Source: JAAYUH01 sp964640995 (lineage in GTDB: Bacteria; Caldisericota; Caldisericia; B22-G15). From it: a DNA stretch of 64,000 nucleotides. Location of the stretch: assembly GCA_964640995.1 (NCBI GenBank), contig CAZXJJ010000001.1, forward strand, positions 372,001-436,000, written 5' to 3'. Of this stretch, positions 52,527-61,719 are shown piece after piece. Within the stretch, counting starts at the first letter, position 1; each line of letters begins with the position of its first letter. The notes beneath the pieces are model-generated. The model searched no databases. It was not told the DNA's origin and was given only the letters and a program-made list of their open reading frames with translations. Both the position numbers and the translations under genes were made by a program.

Positions 52527-52598
52527 TTTTTAAAATGGAAAGGAGGTGATTAATAATATAAAAGTTTTCAAAATTTTTCAAAAAGAAGGAGGGCATAA
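52527..52598 (+). promoter_or_regulatory. Leader of nucleoside importer with orphan perfect Shine-Dalgarno
   Basis: A TATAAT at 52522-52527 overlaps the previous stop codon. Next, AAAGGAGGTGAT (52539-52550), complementary to the conserved 3' end of 16S rRNA, is not followed by a normal start codon. It lies inside a five-codon frame ATG-GAA-AGG-AGG-TGA (52535). A second site, AAGGAGG, serves the lipoprotein at 52599. It could be a standby ribosome site or a tiny leader peptide; this is unproven. Confidence 0.35.
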
Positions 52599-53735
52599 AT
52601 GAAGAAAGCATTAACAATTTTATTGGTTCTAATTTTAGTTACAGCAATTTTTGCAGGTTGTAAAAAACAAGAAAAGAAAGTAGAAAAAATTAAAATTGGT
52701 CTTGTCACCGACGTTGGTGGTAGAGGAGACAAATCATTTAATGATTCTGCATTAAGAGGATTAGAAGCATGGGGTGCAGGTCTTAAGATGGTTGCAGGAG
52801 TTGGTTATCAACCACTAACAGATGATGAATATAAAAAGAGCATTCAAGATGAGGCTCCAGATCTCATTGATAGAGGAATCAAAAAATTTGATGTTGAGCC
52901 ACTTGTTCTTGAATCAAAAGCAAATGAAGACTATGTTCCAAATCTAAAGAAATTAGCAGATGAGGGATGTAAACTTGTTATTGGTGTTGGATTTATGTTA
53001 ACAGATGCTATAAAAGAGGTTGCACTTCAATATCCAAATACATACTTTATGTTAATTGATGGTGTTATTGATCCTGCACCACCAAATGTTGTTTGCTATA
53101 CATTTAAAGAGCACGAAGGTTCATTCCTTGTTGGTGCTCTTGTTGGACAGATGACAAAGAATAACAAAGTTGGATTTGTTGGTGGAATGGACCTCTTTAT
53201 TATTCATAAATTTGAAGCAGGATACAGAGCAGGAATAAAAACAGTTAATCCAAAGTGCGAGGTTTTAATTGGATACACTGGAAATTTCACAAGTGCAGAT
53301 GATGGACAAAAAATTGCAAAACAACAATTTGATGCTGGTGCAGATATAGTTTATCATGCATCAGGCGCTTGCGGAATTGGTGTAATTAAAGAGGCACAAA
53401 CAAGAGGTGCTGGATTCTTTGCAGTCGGTGTTGACTCTGACCAAGATTACATGGCACCAGGAAATGTTTTAACATCAATGATTAAGCATGTTGACTATGC
53501 TGTTTGGCTTTCAATTAAATCAGTTGTTGAGAATACATTCAAGTCAGGAATTGTAGAACTTGGTGTAAAAGAGGGTGGAGTTGGATTATCACCAATGAAA
53601 TATACAAAGAATATGATTCCAGCAGATGTTCTAAATAAAGTTGAAAAACTCAAGAAGATGATTGCTGATGGCACATTTACAGTTCCAGATTCAAGAGAGG
53701 CATTTGAAAAATTCGTTCCTCCTCAGGTCCCATAA
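52599..53735 (+). CDS. BMP-family nucleoside-binding lipoprotein
   Basis: This 378-residue protein has a signal peptide with lipobox FAGC (Cys about residue 21) and the BMP/PnrA/Med domain: KIGLVTDVGGRGDKSFNDSALRGL, PNTYFMLIDGV, HEGSFLVGALVGQMTKNNKVGFVGG and YHASGACGIGVIKEA. It binds purine or pyrimidine nucleosides outside the membrane and hands them to the ABC permeases encoded downstream. A strong terminator follows the gene, so it is probably made in excess over the permease part, as usual for binding proteins. Confidence 0.94.
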   Translation: MKKALTILLVLILVTAIFAGCKKQEKKVEKIKIGLVTDVGGRGDKSFNDSALRGLEAWGAGLKMVAGVGYQPLTDDEYKKSIQDEAPDLIDRGIKKFDVEPLVLESKANEDYVPNLKKLADEGCKLVIGVGFMLTDAIKEVALQYPNTYFMLIDGVIDPAPPNVVCYTFKEHEGSFLVGALVGQMTKNNKVGFVGGMDLFIIHKFEAGYRAGIKTVNPKCEVLIGYTGNFTSADDGQKIAKQQFDAGADIVYHASGACGIGVIKEAQTRGAGFFAVGVDSDQDYMAPGNVLTSMIKHVDYAVWLSIKSVVENTFKSGIVELGVKEGGVGLSPMKYTKNMIPADVLNKVEKLKKMIADGTFTVPDSREAFEKFVPPQVP

Positions 53736-53756
53736 TTAGGTTTAGATGAATTATAA

Positions 53757-53790
53757 GGGGTGAGGTTTGTTTAAGCCTCACCCCTTTTTT
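53757..53790 (+). terminator. Rho-independent terminator/attenuator after the binding-protein gene
   Basis: A perfect 9-bp stem GGGGTGAGG (53757-53765) and CCTCACCCC (53776-53784) is followed directly by six T residues. It sits between the binding-protein gene and the ABC ATPase of the same system, so partial read-through would lower expression of the membrane parts. Confidence 0.9.
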
Positions 53791-53809
53791 AATATAATTG
53801 GAGGAGATT

Positions 53810-55345
53810 TTGGATTACGCAATTGAGTTAAAAAATATTACAAAGATTTTCCCTGGTGTTGTTGCAAATGATAGTATAAATTTACAAATAAAGAAGGGGG
53901 AGATTTTTGCGATAGTTGGTGAAAATGGAGCGGGAAAAACAACTTTAATGAATATAATTTATGGACTATATATACCTGATAAAGGCGAAATTTATATAAA
54001 TGGTAAGAAAGTTATACATAATTCCCCAAGAAAAGCAATCGAACTGGGTGTTGGAATGGTTCATCAACATTTTATGCTTGTCCCGGTTTTTACAGTTTAT
54101 GAAAATATAGTTTTAGGAAATGAGTTTATAAAAAGTGGATTTGTTTTTGATAGAAAAAAAGCAATAGAAGAAGTAAAAAAACTTTCTGAAAAATATGGTC
54201 TTAAAGTTGATCCTCTAGAAAAAATCCAAAATTTACCAGTTGGAATTCAGCAGAGAGTCGAAATTTTAAAAGTTTTATTTAGAGGTGCAGAAATTTTAAT
54301 TCTTGATGAGCCAACAGCAGTTTTAACACCTCAGGAGACAAAAGAGCTTTTTATAACAATTAAAGAACTTAAAAAAGCAGGAAAGACAATTATTTTTATT
54401 TCACATAAATTAAAAGAAGTTTTAGAAATTGCAGATAGAATTTGTGTTTTAAAAAATGGAAAAGTTATGGGAATCAAAAATAAAGAAGAGACAAATGAGA
54501 GAGAATTAGCGCGTCTTATGGTTGGAAGAGATGTTGTTCTTGAAATACCAAAAAAAGAAATAGAGCCTGGTGAAGTGGTTCTTGAAATTCAAGATCTTGT
54601 TGTTTTAAGCGATAGAGGGATACCAGCAATAAAAGGTGTTTCTTTTAAATTAAAAAGATATGAAATTTTAGGAATAGCTGGTGTTGAAGGAAATGGACAA
54701 AAAGAATTAGTTGAGGCATTAACAGGTTTAAGACCCATTGAAAGTGGAAAAATAATTGTCAAAGGTAAAGATATTTTATCAACTGATGCAAAAGCATTAA
54801 GAAATATGGGAATGGCACATATTCCAGAGGATAGAAGAGCAAGGGGTCTTGTTTTACCTTTTACAGTATCTTATAACCTATTTTTAGGAAGACAAAGAGA
54901 AAAATTATTTACAAAAGGAAGATTTTTAAATAGTGGTTATATAAAAGTATTTGGAAACAACAAGGTTGAAGAGTATGATATCAGACCAAGAAATCCGTAT
55001 CTTAAGGTAGATGCTCTTTCAGGTGGAAATCAACAAAAGGTTGTTGTCGCAAGAGAGGTCTCTTATGAGCCTGATATATTAATTGCATCACAGCCAACAA
55101 GAGGTCTTGATGTTGGTGCAACAGAGTTTGTTCATAAAAAGTTGGTTGAGCAGAGAGATTCAGGAAAAGCAATACTTCTTATTTCTCTTGAACTTGAGGA
55201 AATTATGAGTTTATCAGATAGAATAGCAGTTTTATACAATGGTGAAATTGTTGGTGAGATGAGTTCAAAAGAAGCAACAGAAGAAGAGCTAGGACTTCTC
55301 ATGCTTGGACTTAAAAGATATGATAAGAAAGAGGTGAAGGGATGA
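53810..55345 (+). CDS. Nucleoside ABC importer ATPase (two nucleotide-binding domains)
   Basis: This ATPase of about 511 residues has two fused NBDs. The first has Walker A GENGAGKTTLMN and the query region MVHQHFMLVPVF, with Walker B LILDEPTAVL. The second has degenerate Walker A GVEGNGQKEL, signature ALSGGNQQKVVVAREV and LIASQPTRGLDVGA. This is the YufO/NupA-type ATPase of BMP systems. A TTG at 53798 is in frame, but GGAGGAG lies 5 bases before the TTG at 53810, so that start is chosen. The stop overlaps the first permease by 4 bases. Confidence 0.94.
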   Translation: MDYAIELKNITKIFPGVVANDSINLQIKKGEIFAIVGENGAGKTTLMNIIYGLYIPDKGEIYINGKKVIHNSPRKAIELGVGMVHQHFMLVPVFTVYENIVLGNEFIKSGFVFDRKKAIEEVKKLSEKYGLKVDPLEKIQNLPVGIQQRVEILKVLFRGAEILILDEPTAVLTPQETKELFITIKELKKAGKTIIFISHKLKEVLEIADRICVLKNGKVMGIKNKEETNERELARLMVGRDVVLEIPKKEIEPGEVVLEIQDLVVLSDRGIPAIKGVSFKLKRYEILGIAGVEGNGQKELVEALTGLRPIESGKIIVKGKDILSTDAKALRNMGMAHIPEDRRARGLVLPFTVSYNLFLGRQREKLFTKGRFLNSGYIKVFGNNKVEEYDIRPRNPYLKVDALSGGNQQKVVVAREVSYEPDILIASQPTRGLDVGATEFVHKKLVEQRDSGKAILLISLELEEIMSLSDRIAVLYNGEIVGEMSSKEATEEELGLLMLGLKRYDKKEVKG

Positions 55346-56496
55346 ATAATTTAAAGTTAACAAGTATTGATAAATTTATAAATTGGTGGAATGCAAAAAA
55401 AGAAGATCTCTCATCATTTCTAGTACCAATAATTTCAGTTATAATTTCATTTATTATTGCTGGAATAATGATAAAACTCACTGGAAAGAACCCTCTTCTT
55501 GCATATGAGGTTTTATTTAAAGGTGCTCTTGGAAAAAATTTTCAAGAATTTATATCTTTAAGAGTTGCAGGAGAAGGAATTCTTAAAGGAGCAATTTTAA
55601 CTTTAACAGGTCTTTCGATAACAGTTGCTTTCAAAGCAGGACTTTTTAATATAGGAGCAGAGGGTCAATTTATAATTGGAGCAATAACTGCTGCATACTT
55701 TGGTTTTAAATTTAATCTTCCACCATTTATTGGTATTCCCTTAATACTTTTAATAGTTGGAGTTGTCTCAGGACTTTATGGAGCATTTGCGGCATTTTTA
55801 AAAGTTAAAAGAGGAGTTCATGAGGTTATTACAACCATAATGTTAAACTGGATTGCAATTCACATTGTTGAAAATTGGATAGTTGTTGGGCCATTCAACA
55901 TTTTAAGATACAATCCAAGGGCAGTTCTCGCAGGGACACCATATATAACAGATAATTCAAGATTAAAACCACTTTTTACTGGAACAAGATTAAATGCAAC
56001 GATATTTATCGCAATAATTGCTGTTATATTGATATACATTTTAATTAATAAAACTGTTCTTGGTTATGAAATTCAAGCAACAGGACTAAATGTTGAAGCA
56101 GCTCGCTATGCAGGAATAAATATTAGTAGAACAATGATAATTTCAATGTTCATAGCAGGTGCTTTATCAGGAATAAGTGGCGCATGTATGATTCTTGGAA
56201 CTGAAGGAAGATATCCAGGTGTATTTAGACCAGGTTATGGATTTGATGGAATAACAACGGCTCTTGTTGGTAATACAACTCCAATTGGTACTTTTATTGC
56301 GTCACTTTTCTTTGGTCTTGTTAGAGGTGGTGCGACAGGAATGCAACTCATTGGAATTCATAAAAGTTTTGCAGATATAATCCAAGGTGTTGCAACTATA
56401 TTTGTTGCAGGCCAGGTTGGAATAAAGTATCTTCTATTTAAGATTGGCGAAAAGAGAGTATATAAAGGGAAGGAGGCAGTCAGTGGAGTTTCTTAA
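55342..56496 (+). CDS. Nucleoside ABC importer permease 1
   Basis: This 384-residue membrane protein has about ten helices and the BPD_transp_2 domain: GLSITVAFKAGLFNIGAEGQF near residue 94 and TGLNVEAARYAGINISRTMI in the cytoplasmic coupling loop, followed by GISGACMILGTEGRY. It is the YufP/NupP type and pairs with the permease encoded downstream. It overlaps its neighbours on both sides. Confidence 0.93.
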   Translation: MNNLKLTSIDKFINWWNAKKEDLSSFLVPIISVIISFIIAGIMIKLTGKNPLLAYEVLFKGALGKNFQEFISLRVAGEGILKGAILTLTGLSITVAFKAGLFNIGAEGQFIIGAITAAYFGFKFNLPPFIGIPLILLIVGVVSGLYGAFAAFLKVKRGVHEVITTIMLNWIAIHIVENWIVVGPFNILRYNPRAVLAGTPYITDNSRLKPLFTGTRLNATIFIAIIAVILIYILINKTVLGYEIQATGLNVEAARYAGINISRTMIISMFIAGALSGISGACMILGTEGRYPGVFRPGYGFDGITTALVGNTTPIGTFIASLFFGLVRGGATGMQLIGIHKSFADIIQGVATIFVAGQVGIKYLLFKIGEKRVYKGKEAVSGVS

Positions 56497-57478
56497 AACT
56501 ATAATATCATTTATATCTTCAATGCTTGTTTTTGGAACTCCAATTATTCTCGCAGGACTTGGTGGAGTTATGTGTGAAAATGCCGGGGTTGTCAATATTG
56601 CTCTTGAAGGAATAATGAGATTTGGTGGATTTTTTGCTGTTTTTGGTTCTTATATATCATCGAGAGTTTTTGATCCAATAACTGGTGCAAGGAATCCTCT
56701 TGCTGGTAATCCTTGGATAGGAATTTTATTTGCAATTTTTGTTGGAGTTTTAGCAGGTTTACTTCATGGATATATATCAATTTCTTTAAAGGGAAACCAA
56801 ATTGTATCTGCTGTTGCCATAAATGTTTTTTCACTTGGAGGTATGACATTTTTCCTTGAAAGATATTTCAATACAACAGGACACTCTCCATCTGTTGCAT
56901 CATTTATGGGAAAACCACTATTTCCTACATTAACAAAAATTCCTATATTAGGAGATTTATTTAAAACAATGAATATTTTTGTTTGGCTTGCAGTTATTCT
57001 TCCTTTTGTCGTTCATTTTTATCTGTATCACACTCATTGGGGATTAAGACATAGAGCAGTTGGTGAACATCCAAAAGCAGCAGACACACTTGGAGTTAAT
57101 GTTTATGGAATAAGATATTTTGCTGTTATAATGTCTGGATTTTTTGCTGCACTTGCAGGAGCAGCAATGTCAATTGGTCAACTTGATCTTTTTGATAACC
57201 ATATGCCAGCAGGATTAGGGTTTATTGCTCTTGCTGCTATGATTTTTGGAAAATGGAAACCACTCGGAACATTTCTTGCTGCACTTTTTTTTACTCTTGC
57301 AAATGTTATTCAAATTTATATTCAAACTCAAGCACCTCAAATTTTAAAAATAATTCCAAGAGGATTCTTTTTAGCATTTCCATATATATTAACAATTTTG
57401 ATTCTTGCAGGTTTTGTTGGTAGAGCAACTCCACCTGCTGCAGATGGAGTTCCTTATGAAAAAGGCGAAAAGTTGTAA
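56483..57478 (+). CDS. Nucleoside ABC importer permease 2
   Basis: The roughly 331-residue membrane protein of the BPD_transp_2 family has GTPIILAGLGGVMCENAGVVNIALEGI near the start and the coupling loop VGEHPKAADTLGVNVYGIRY, followed by GAAMSIGQLDLFD. It is the YufQ/NupQ type. A longer frame begins at 56444, but GGAGG at 56466-56480 fits the GTG at 56483, giving (M)EFLKTIISFI, which is preferred. It overlaps psuG by about 23 bases. Confidence 0.92.
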   Translation: MEFLKTIISFISSMLVFGTPIILAGLGGVMCENAGVVNIALEGIMRFGGFFAVFGSYISSRVFDPITGARNPLAGNPWIGILFAIFVGVLAGLLHGYISISLKGNQIVSAVAINVFSLGGMTFFLERYFNTTGHSPSVASFMGKPLFPTLTKIPILGDLFKTMNIFVWLAVILPFVVHFYLYHTHWGLRHRAVGEHPKAADTLGVNVYGIRYFAVIMSGFFAALAGAAMSIGQLDLFDNHMPAGLGFIALAAMIFGKWKPLGTFLAALFFTLANVIQIYIQTQAPQILKIIPRGFFLAFPYILTILILAGFVGRATPPAADGVPYEKGEKL

Positions 57479-58373
57479 AGATTCTATAATTTTCTCAGAT
57501 GAATTTAAAGGGAGTTTTTATCCTCATACATGTCTAGAAACAACTTTAATTTCTTTTGGTTTTCCATATCCAGATAACCTGAAAGTTGCAAAAAAATTAG
57601 AGGAGATTATAAGGAAGAAAGGAGTTGCACCATTAACAATTGGAATAAAAGAAGGAAAAATTCTTGTTGGACTTAAAGAAGAAGATATAGAATATTTTGC
57701 AAAAAGTAAAGATATACTTAAAGCAAACATGAGAGATGTTCCTTATCTTCTCTCAACTATGAAAAGTGGAGCACTTACGATTTCTGGAATGCTTTATGTT
57801 ATGGATCACTTTGGTTTAAAGTTTCTTGCTTCCGGTGGTCTTGGTGGTGTTCATATTGGATTTGAAGAATATTTTGATATCTCAGCAGATTTATTTGCTC
57901 TATCAAAATTCAAATCAATTGTTATAACTTCTGGCTTTAAATCTATTCTTGATATTAAAAGAAGTTGGGAGTTTCTTGAAACACTCGGAGTTCCAGTTGT
58001 AGGTTTTAATACAGATAAACTCCCAGGTTTTTATTATAAAGAAACAGACATACCTCTTTACAATTATTTTTATAAAATAGAAGATTTGATAAACTATATT
58101 GATTTTTGGGATCGATTTTATAACTCGTCCCTTTTAATTGTAAATCCAATTCCACAAGATGATGAGATAGATAGAAAAGAGTTTGAAGAAATGCTTAACA
58201 GTATTTTAGATGATCTTAAAAAGAAAAAAATTGAAGGTAAAAATGTAACTCCTTTTATTCTTTCTGAATTACATAAAAAATCTCAAGGGAAAACAATAAA
58301 GGCAAATAAATCACTTTTAATTAATAATGCAAAACTATGTGCATCAATTTCCAAATTATACTTTGAGAAATAA
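57456..58373 (+). CDS. psuG: Pseudouridine-5'-phosphate glycosidase
   Basis: The roughly 305-residue enzyme reversibly cleaves pseudouridine 5'-phosphate to uracil and ribose 5-phosphate. Landmarks are ETTLISFGFPYPDNLKVAKKLEE, GVAPLTIGIKEGKILVGL, LASGGLGGVHIGFEE, VVITSGFKSILDIKRSWEFLETLGVPVVGF and NPIPQDDEID, matching PsuG/IndA. The ATG at 57456 lies inside the permease gene; the 17 codons before it are not PsuG-like. Its place directly after a nucleoside importer suggests that the imported nucleoside includes pseudouridine. Confidence 0.93.
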   Translation: MKKAKSCKDSIIFSDEFKGSFYPHTCLETTLISFGFPYPDNLKVAKKLEEIIRKKGVAPLTIGIKEGKILVGLKEEDIEYFAKSKDILKANMRDVPYLLSTMKSGALTISGMLYVMDHFGLKFLASGGLGGVHIGFEEYFDISADLFALSKFKSIVITSGFKSILDIKRSWEFLETLGVPVVGFNTDKLPGFYYKETDIPLYNYFYKIEDLINYIDFWDRFYNSSLLIVNPIPQDDEIDRKEFEEMLNSILDDLKKKKIEGKNVTPFILSELHKKSQGKTIKANKSLLINNAKLCASISKLYFEK

Positions 58374-58857
58374 GAATCTTATAAATTATCTTATTAAAAT
58401 AAGAGATAAAATGATTGAGGATAAAAAAACTTTAGGAATTTCTGAATCTTGCACTGGAGGATACCTCTCATATCTTTTCAATTATTTACCAAACTCTTCA
58501 AAAATATTTAAGGGGTCCATTGTTGTTTATACAAATGAAATAAAAGAGAAAGTTTTAAAAGTTGATAGTGATATTATTGAAAAATTTGGTGCAGTAAGTA
58601 AAGAAACATCCCTTGAGATGGCAAAAAAAGCAAAAGAAATTTTGAAGACTAATTACTCAATTGGAGTTACTGGTAATTTTGGTCCAGTCTTACAAGAAGG
58701 AAAAGACAAAGGATTAATTTATGTCACAATTTTATTTGAGGATGATAAAATATCAAAAAGATACCTTTTGAGTGGAACAAGGGAAGAAATTAGACAGAAA
58801 ATTGTTTATAATATAATATATCTATTTTATGTCAATCTTATGAAAGGAGTAAATTAA
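58327..58857 (+). CDS. pncC: CinA C-terminal domain protein (nicotinamide-nucleotide amidase)
   Basis: The up to 176-residue protein has the signature LGISESCTGGYLSYLF near residue 36 and IGVTGNFGP near 119, typical of PncC, which deamidates NMN. The N-terminal CinA (MoCF) domain is absent, so it is the short form. The frame begins 47 bases inside psuG; ATG at 58408 is another possible start but would remove an N-terminal helix. It is coupled to the TTG start of the fur gene. Confidence 0.88.
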   Translation: MQNYVHQFPNYTLRNKNLINYLIKIRDKMIEDKKTLGISESCTGGYLSYLFNYLPNSSKIFKGSIVVYTNEIKEKVLKVDSDIIEKFGAVSKETSLEMAKKAKEILKTNYSIGVTGNFGPVLQEGKDKGLIYVTILFEDDKISKRYLLSGTREEIRQKIVYNIIYLFYVNLMKGVN

Positions 58858-59262
58858 TTGATAGATAAAGTTTTTTCTAATTTTGGTTTCAGAACGACAA
58901 AAGAAAGAAAAGAGATTTTTAAATTTTTAGTTAAAAACAAAGGAAAACATCTTTCAGCAATGGATATTTATAAATCTTTAAAGTCAAAAGGAGTCAGTTT
59001 AACAAGTATATATAGAACACTTTCTATTCTTGAAAATAAGGGCCTTGTGAGGAAAACTTCATTTCATAAAAGACACATGAACTATGAAATTTTCACCAAA
59101 CCTCATATTCACTTTATTTGCACAAATTGTGGTAAAATAACAGAATTTAATGCACCAGATGCTAATAAAATTTTTGAAATTCTTGGTATAAATGAAAAGA
59201 ATTTTGAACCACTTCATTATATAATTGAAATTTATGGTGTATGTAAAACTTGTAAAAAGTAA
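58858..59262 (+). CDS. Fur-family metal-responsive regulator
   Basis: This 134-residue protein has a winged helix (FRTTKERKEIFKFL, MDIYKSLKSKGVSLTSIYRTLSILE) and a dimer domain with the HIHFICTNCGK metal segment and the C-terminal CKTCKK pair, giving a CX2C...CX2C structural zinc site. Fur, PerR and Zur cannot be separated by eye. The start is TTG with AAGGAG 9 bases upstream, directly after the pncC stop. Confidence 0.92.
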   Translation: MIDKVFSNFGFRTTKERKEIFKFLVKNKGKHLSAMDIYKSLKSKGVSLTSIYRTLSILENKGLVRKTSFHKRHMNYEIFTKPHIHFICTNCGKITEFNAPDANKIFEILGINEKNFEPLHYIIEIYGVCKTCKK

Positions 59263-59264
59263 TT

Positions 59265-60356
59265 TTAAATATTTATCTTAAAATAAATTACATCACCATC
59301 TTTTACAAGATATTCTTTTCCTTCAATTTTAATTAAACCTTTATCTCTTAGTTCATAAATTGAATTTACTTTTTTAAGATCTTCTATATTAAAAACCTCT
59401 GCTTTTACAAATCCTTTTTCAAAATCTGTATGAATTTTTCCTGCTGCCTCTTTTGCATTTGTACCTTTTTTAATAGACCATGCTTGAACAATGTTGTTTG
59501 CATATGTAAAAAATGTTATTAAATCTAAAATTTTGTAAGATTCCTTAATTATTGTATCAAGTACGCTCTCTTTTAAATTTAATTCATTTAAAAGTGCCTC
59601 TCTCTCACTTTGTTCCATTTCAGAAAGTTCAAGTTCAATTTTAAGAGGAACTTTTAAAAGTTTATATTTTTTTTCTTCACAAAATTTTTTCAAATTTTTA
59701 AAATATTCACTTTCTCCGTTGAAAATGTCTTCATCACCAACATTTCCTATTATAATTAATGGTTTAATTGTTAAAAGATTATATTTTTTGTAAATTTCAT
59801 TAAATTCATGTGGATAATTTACTTCATTTAGCCATGTGCCTTTTTTTAATGTTTCTTTTGCAAAAGATAGTGCCTCATATTCGAGTTTTAAATCTTTATT
59901 TCCAGATCTATAAGCATGGTCAATTTTTTCAAAGTTTTTTTCAACAATTTCAAAATCAGAAAGAGCAATTTCTAAGTGAATTATTTCTATATCTCTAATT
60001 GGGTCTATACTTCCTTCAACATGAGGTACATTTTTCTCTTCAAAGCATCTCACAACTTCTAAAAGCCCATCTGCTCTTCTAGTTTCGGAGAGGAACTTGT
60101 TTCCAAGTCCCTCTCCTTTATGTGCATTTTTAACAAGTCCTGCGAGATCAATAAATTTTATTGAAGTTGGAATTATTTTTTCAGGTTTTATGAATTTTGA
60201 AAGAAGTTCTAATCTCTCATCTGGAATATGGACAACGCCAAAATTTGGATCAACTGTTGAAAATGGAAAAAGATTTATAACAATATCATTTCCAGTTAAT
60301 GCTTTAAAAAGAGTTGATTTTCCAGAATTTGGTATACCTATTATTCCAATTTCCAT
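59265..60356 (-). CDS. ychF: Obg-family ATPase/GTPase YchF
   Basis: This 363-residue protein has the P-loop GIPNSGKSTLFKAL at residues 6-19, switch region LFPFSTVDPNFGVV, G3 FIDLAGLVKNAHKGEGLGNKFL and the C-terminal TGS-like domain with AWSIKKGTNAKEAAGKIHTDFEKGFVKAEV. YchF prefers ATP in studied bacteria and associates with ribosomes. Its ATG abuts the stop of the aminopeptidase gene. Confidence 0.96.
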   Translation of the reverse strand: MEIGIIGIPNSGKSTLFKALTGNDIVINLFPFSTVDPNFGVVHIPDERLELLSKFIKPEKIIPTSIKFIDLAGLVKNAHKGEGLGNKFLSETRRADGLLEVVRCFEEKNVPHVEGSIDPIRDIEIIHLEIALSDFEIVEKNFEKIDHAYRSGNKDLKLEYEALSFAKETLKKGTWLNEVNYPHEFNEIYKKYNLLTIKPLIIIGNVGDEDIFNGESEYFKNLKKFCEEKKYKLLKVPLKIELELSEMEQSEREALLNELNLKESVLDTIIKESYKILDLITFFTYANNIVQAWSIKKGTNAKEAAGKIHTDFEKGFVKAEVFNIEDLKKVNSIYELRDKGLIKIEGKEYLVKDGDVIYFKINI

Positions 60357-61709
60357 TTATTCAAATTTCTCAATAAAAACTTTATATGAATGATATGTTG
60401 CAAAGAGATCACCTTTTGAAATGATTTCATATGGAGCATGCATTGATAAAACAGGGGGACCCATATCAATTACATCCATTCCTTTTCTTGCAAAAAACAG
60501 AGCAACTGTTCCTCCTCCACCTTCATCAACTCTTCCTAATTCTGCAACTTGCCAAACAACACCATTTTCATTTAGTAGATTCCTTATTTTTCCAACATAT
60601 TCGGCACTTGCATCATTTGAATCATATTTTCCGCCTCTTCCTGTAAATTTTGTCATAACAACTCCATTATTAAGATATGCTGAATTTTTTGGTTCAAAAA
60701 CTTCTTTATAATTTGGGTCAAAAGCAGCATTTACATCACCAGATAAGACACTTGATTTTGAATAAATTTTTATTAAATCTTTATAATCATCAACAAAATT
60801 TAATAAAATCTCATCAAAAAGAATTGATTGTGCAGATGTGTTTCCTTCAGATCCAATCTCTTCCTTGTCAATCAAAAATACAATAGTCCACCTTTTTGGT
60901 TTTTCAGAATTTAAAATTGCATAAAAACTTGAAAAAGCGCAAGATCTATCATCATGACCATATCCTAAAATCATACTTTTATCAAAACCAATCTCTTTTG
61001 CCTCTCCATAAGGAATAAGAGTTAATTCACTTGAAATAAAATCTTCCTCACTTAATCCATATTTATCATTTAAAAATTTCAAAATGTTTGCCTTTACTTT
61101 TTCTTCTTTCTCATCTTTAAGTGGTTTTGAACCAATAAGAACATTTAAATTTTCACCTTCAATTGCTTCTCCAATTTTCTTCTCATATTGTTTTCTTGCA
61201 AGATGTGGAAGAAGGTCTGTTATTGAAAAAATGAATCCTTCTTTTTCTGAATCAATAGTTAAAACTTCGCCACTCTTTTTAATTACAACTCCTTTTAAAA
61301 CAAGAGGAATTGAAACCCATTGGTATTTTTTGATTCCTCCATAGTAGTGAGTTTCAAAAAGCGCTAAAGATGTGTCTTCATAAAGGGGATTTTGTTTTAA
61401 ATCTATTCTTGGTGAATCAATATGTGCAGTTACAAGATTGAAACCTTCGCTTAAATCTTTTTCTCCCTTTCTTAAAATTAAAATTGATTTATTTTTTATT
61501 TTTTTATAAAGTTTATCATGAGTTTTGTCTTCATCAATATTTTTAAATCCATTCTCTATTAAAACCTTTTCGACAAAATTCACTGCTTCTCTTTCTGTTT
61601 TTGCTTCAGAAATAAATTTAATGTAATCTTTTGAAACTTTTTCAATTTCCTCTTCTTTGTACTCCTCCCAAACATTTTTCTTTTTTAGTTTTAGTTCATT
61701 TACTTCCAT
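60357..61709 (-). CDS. M18-family aminopeptidase
   Basis: This 450-residue zinc aminopeptidase has metal-site stretches LVTAHIDSPRIDLK near 93, FLIDKEEIGSEGNTSAQS near 279, YGHDDRSCAFSSFYAIL and the C-terminal VLSMHAPYEIISKGDLFATYHSY. This fits the ApeA/ApeB (aspartyl-aminopeptidase-like) branch. AAGGAGG precedes the ATG by 6 bases. It lies between proB and ychF in one leftward unit. Confidence 0.93.
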   Translation of the reverse strand: MEVNELKLKKKNVWEEYKEEEIEKVSKDYIKFISEAKTEREAVNFVEKVLIENGFKNIDEDKTHDKLYKKIKNKSILILRKGEKDLSEGFNLVTAHIDSPRIDLKQNPLYEDTSLALFETHYYGGIKKYQWVSIPLVLKGVVIKKSGEVLTIDSEKEGFIFSITDLLPHLARKQYEKKIGEAIEGENLNVLIGSKPLKDEKEEKVKANILKFLNDKYGLSEEDFISSELTLIPYGEAKEIGFDKSMILGYGHDDRSCAFSSFYAILNSEKPKRWTIVFLIDKEEIGSEGNTSAQSILFDEILLNFVDDYKDLIKIYSKSSVLSGDVNAAFDPNYKEVFEPKNSAYLNNGVVMTKFTGRGGKYDSNDASAEYVGKIRNLLNENGVVWQVAELGRVDEGGGGTVALFFARKGMDVIDMGPPVLSMHAPYEIISKGDLFATYHSYKVFIEKFE

Positions 61710-61719
61710 AAAAACCTCC

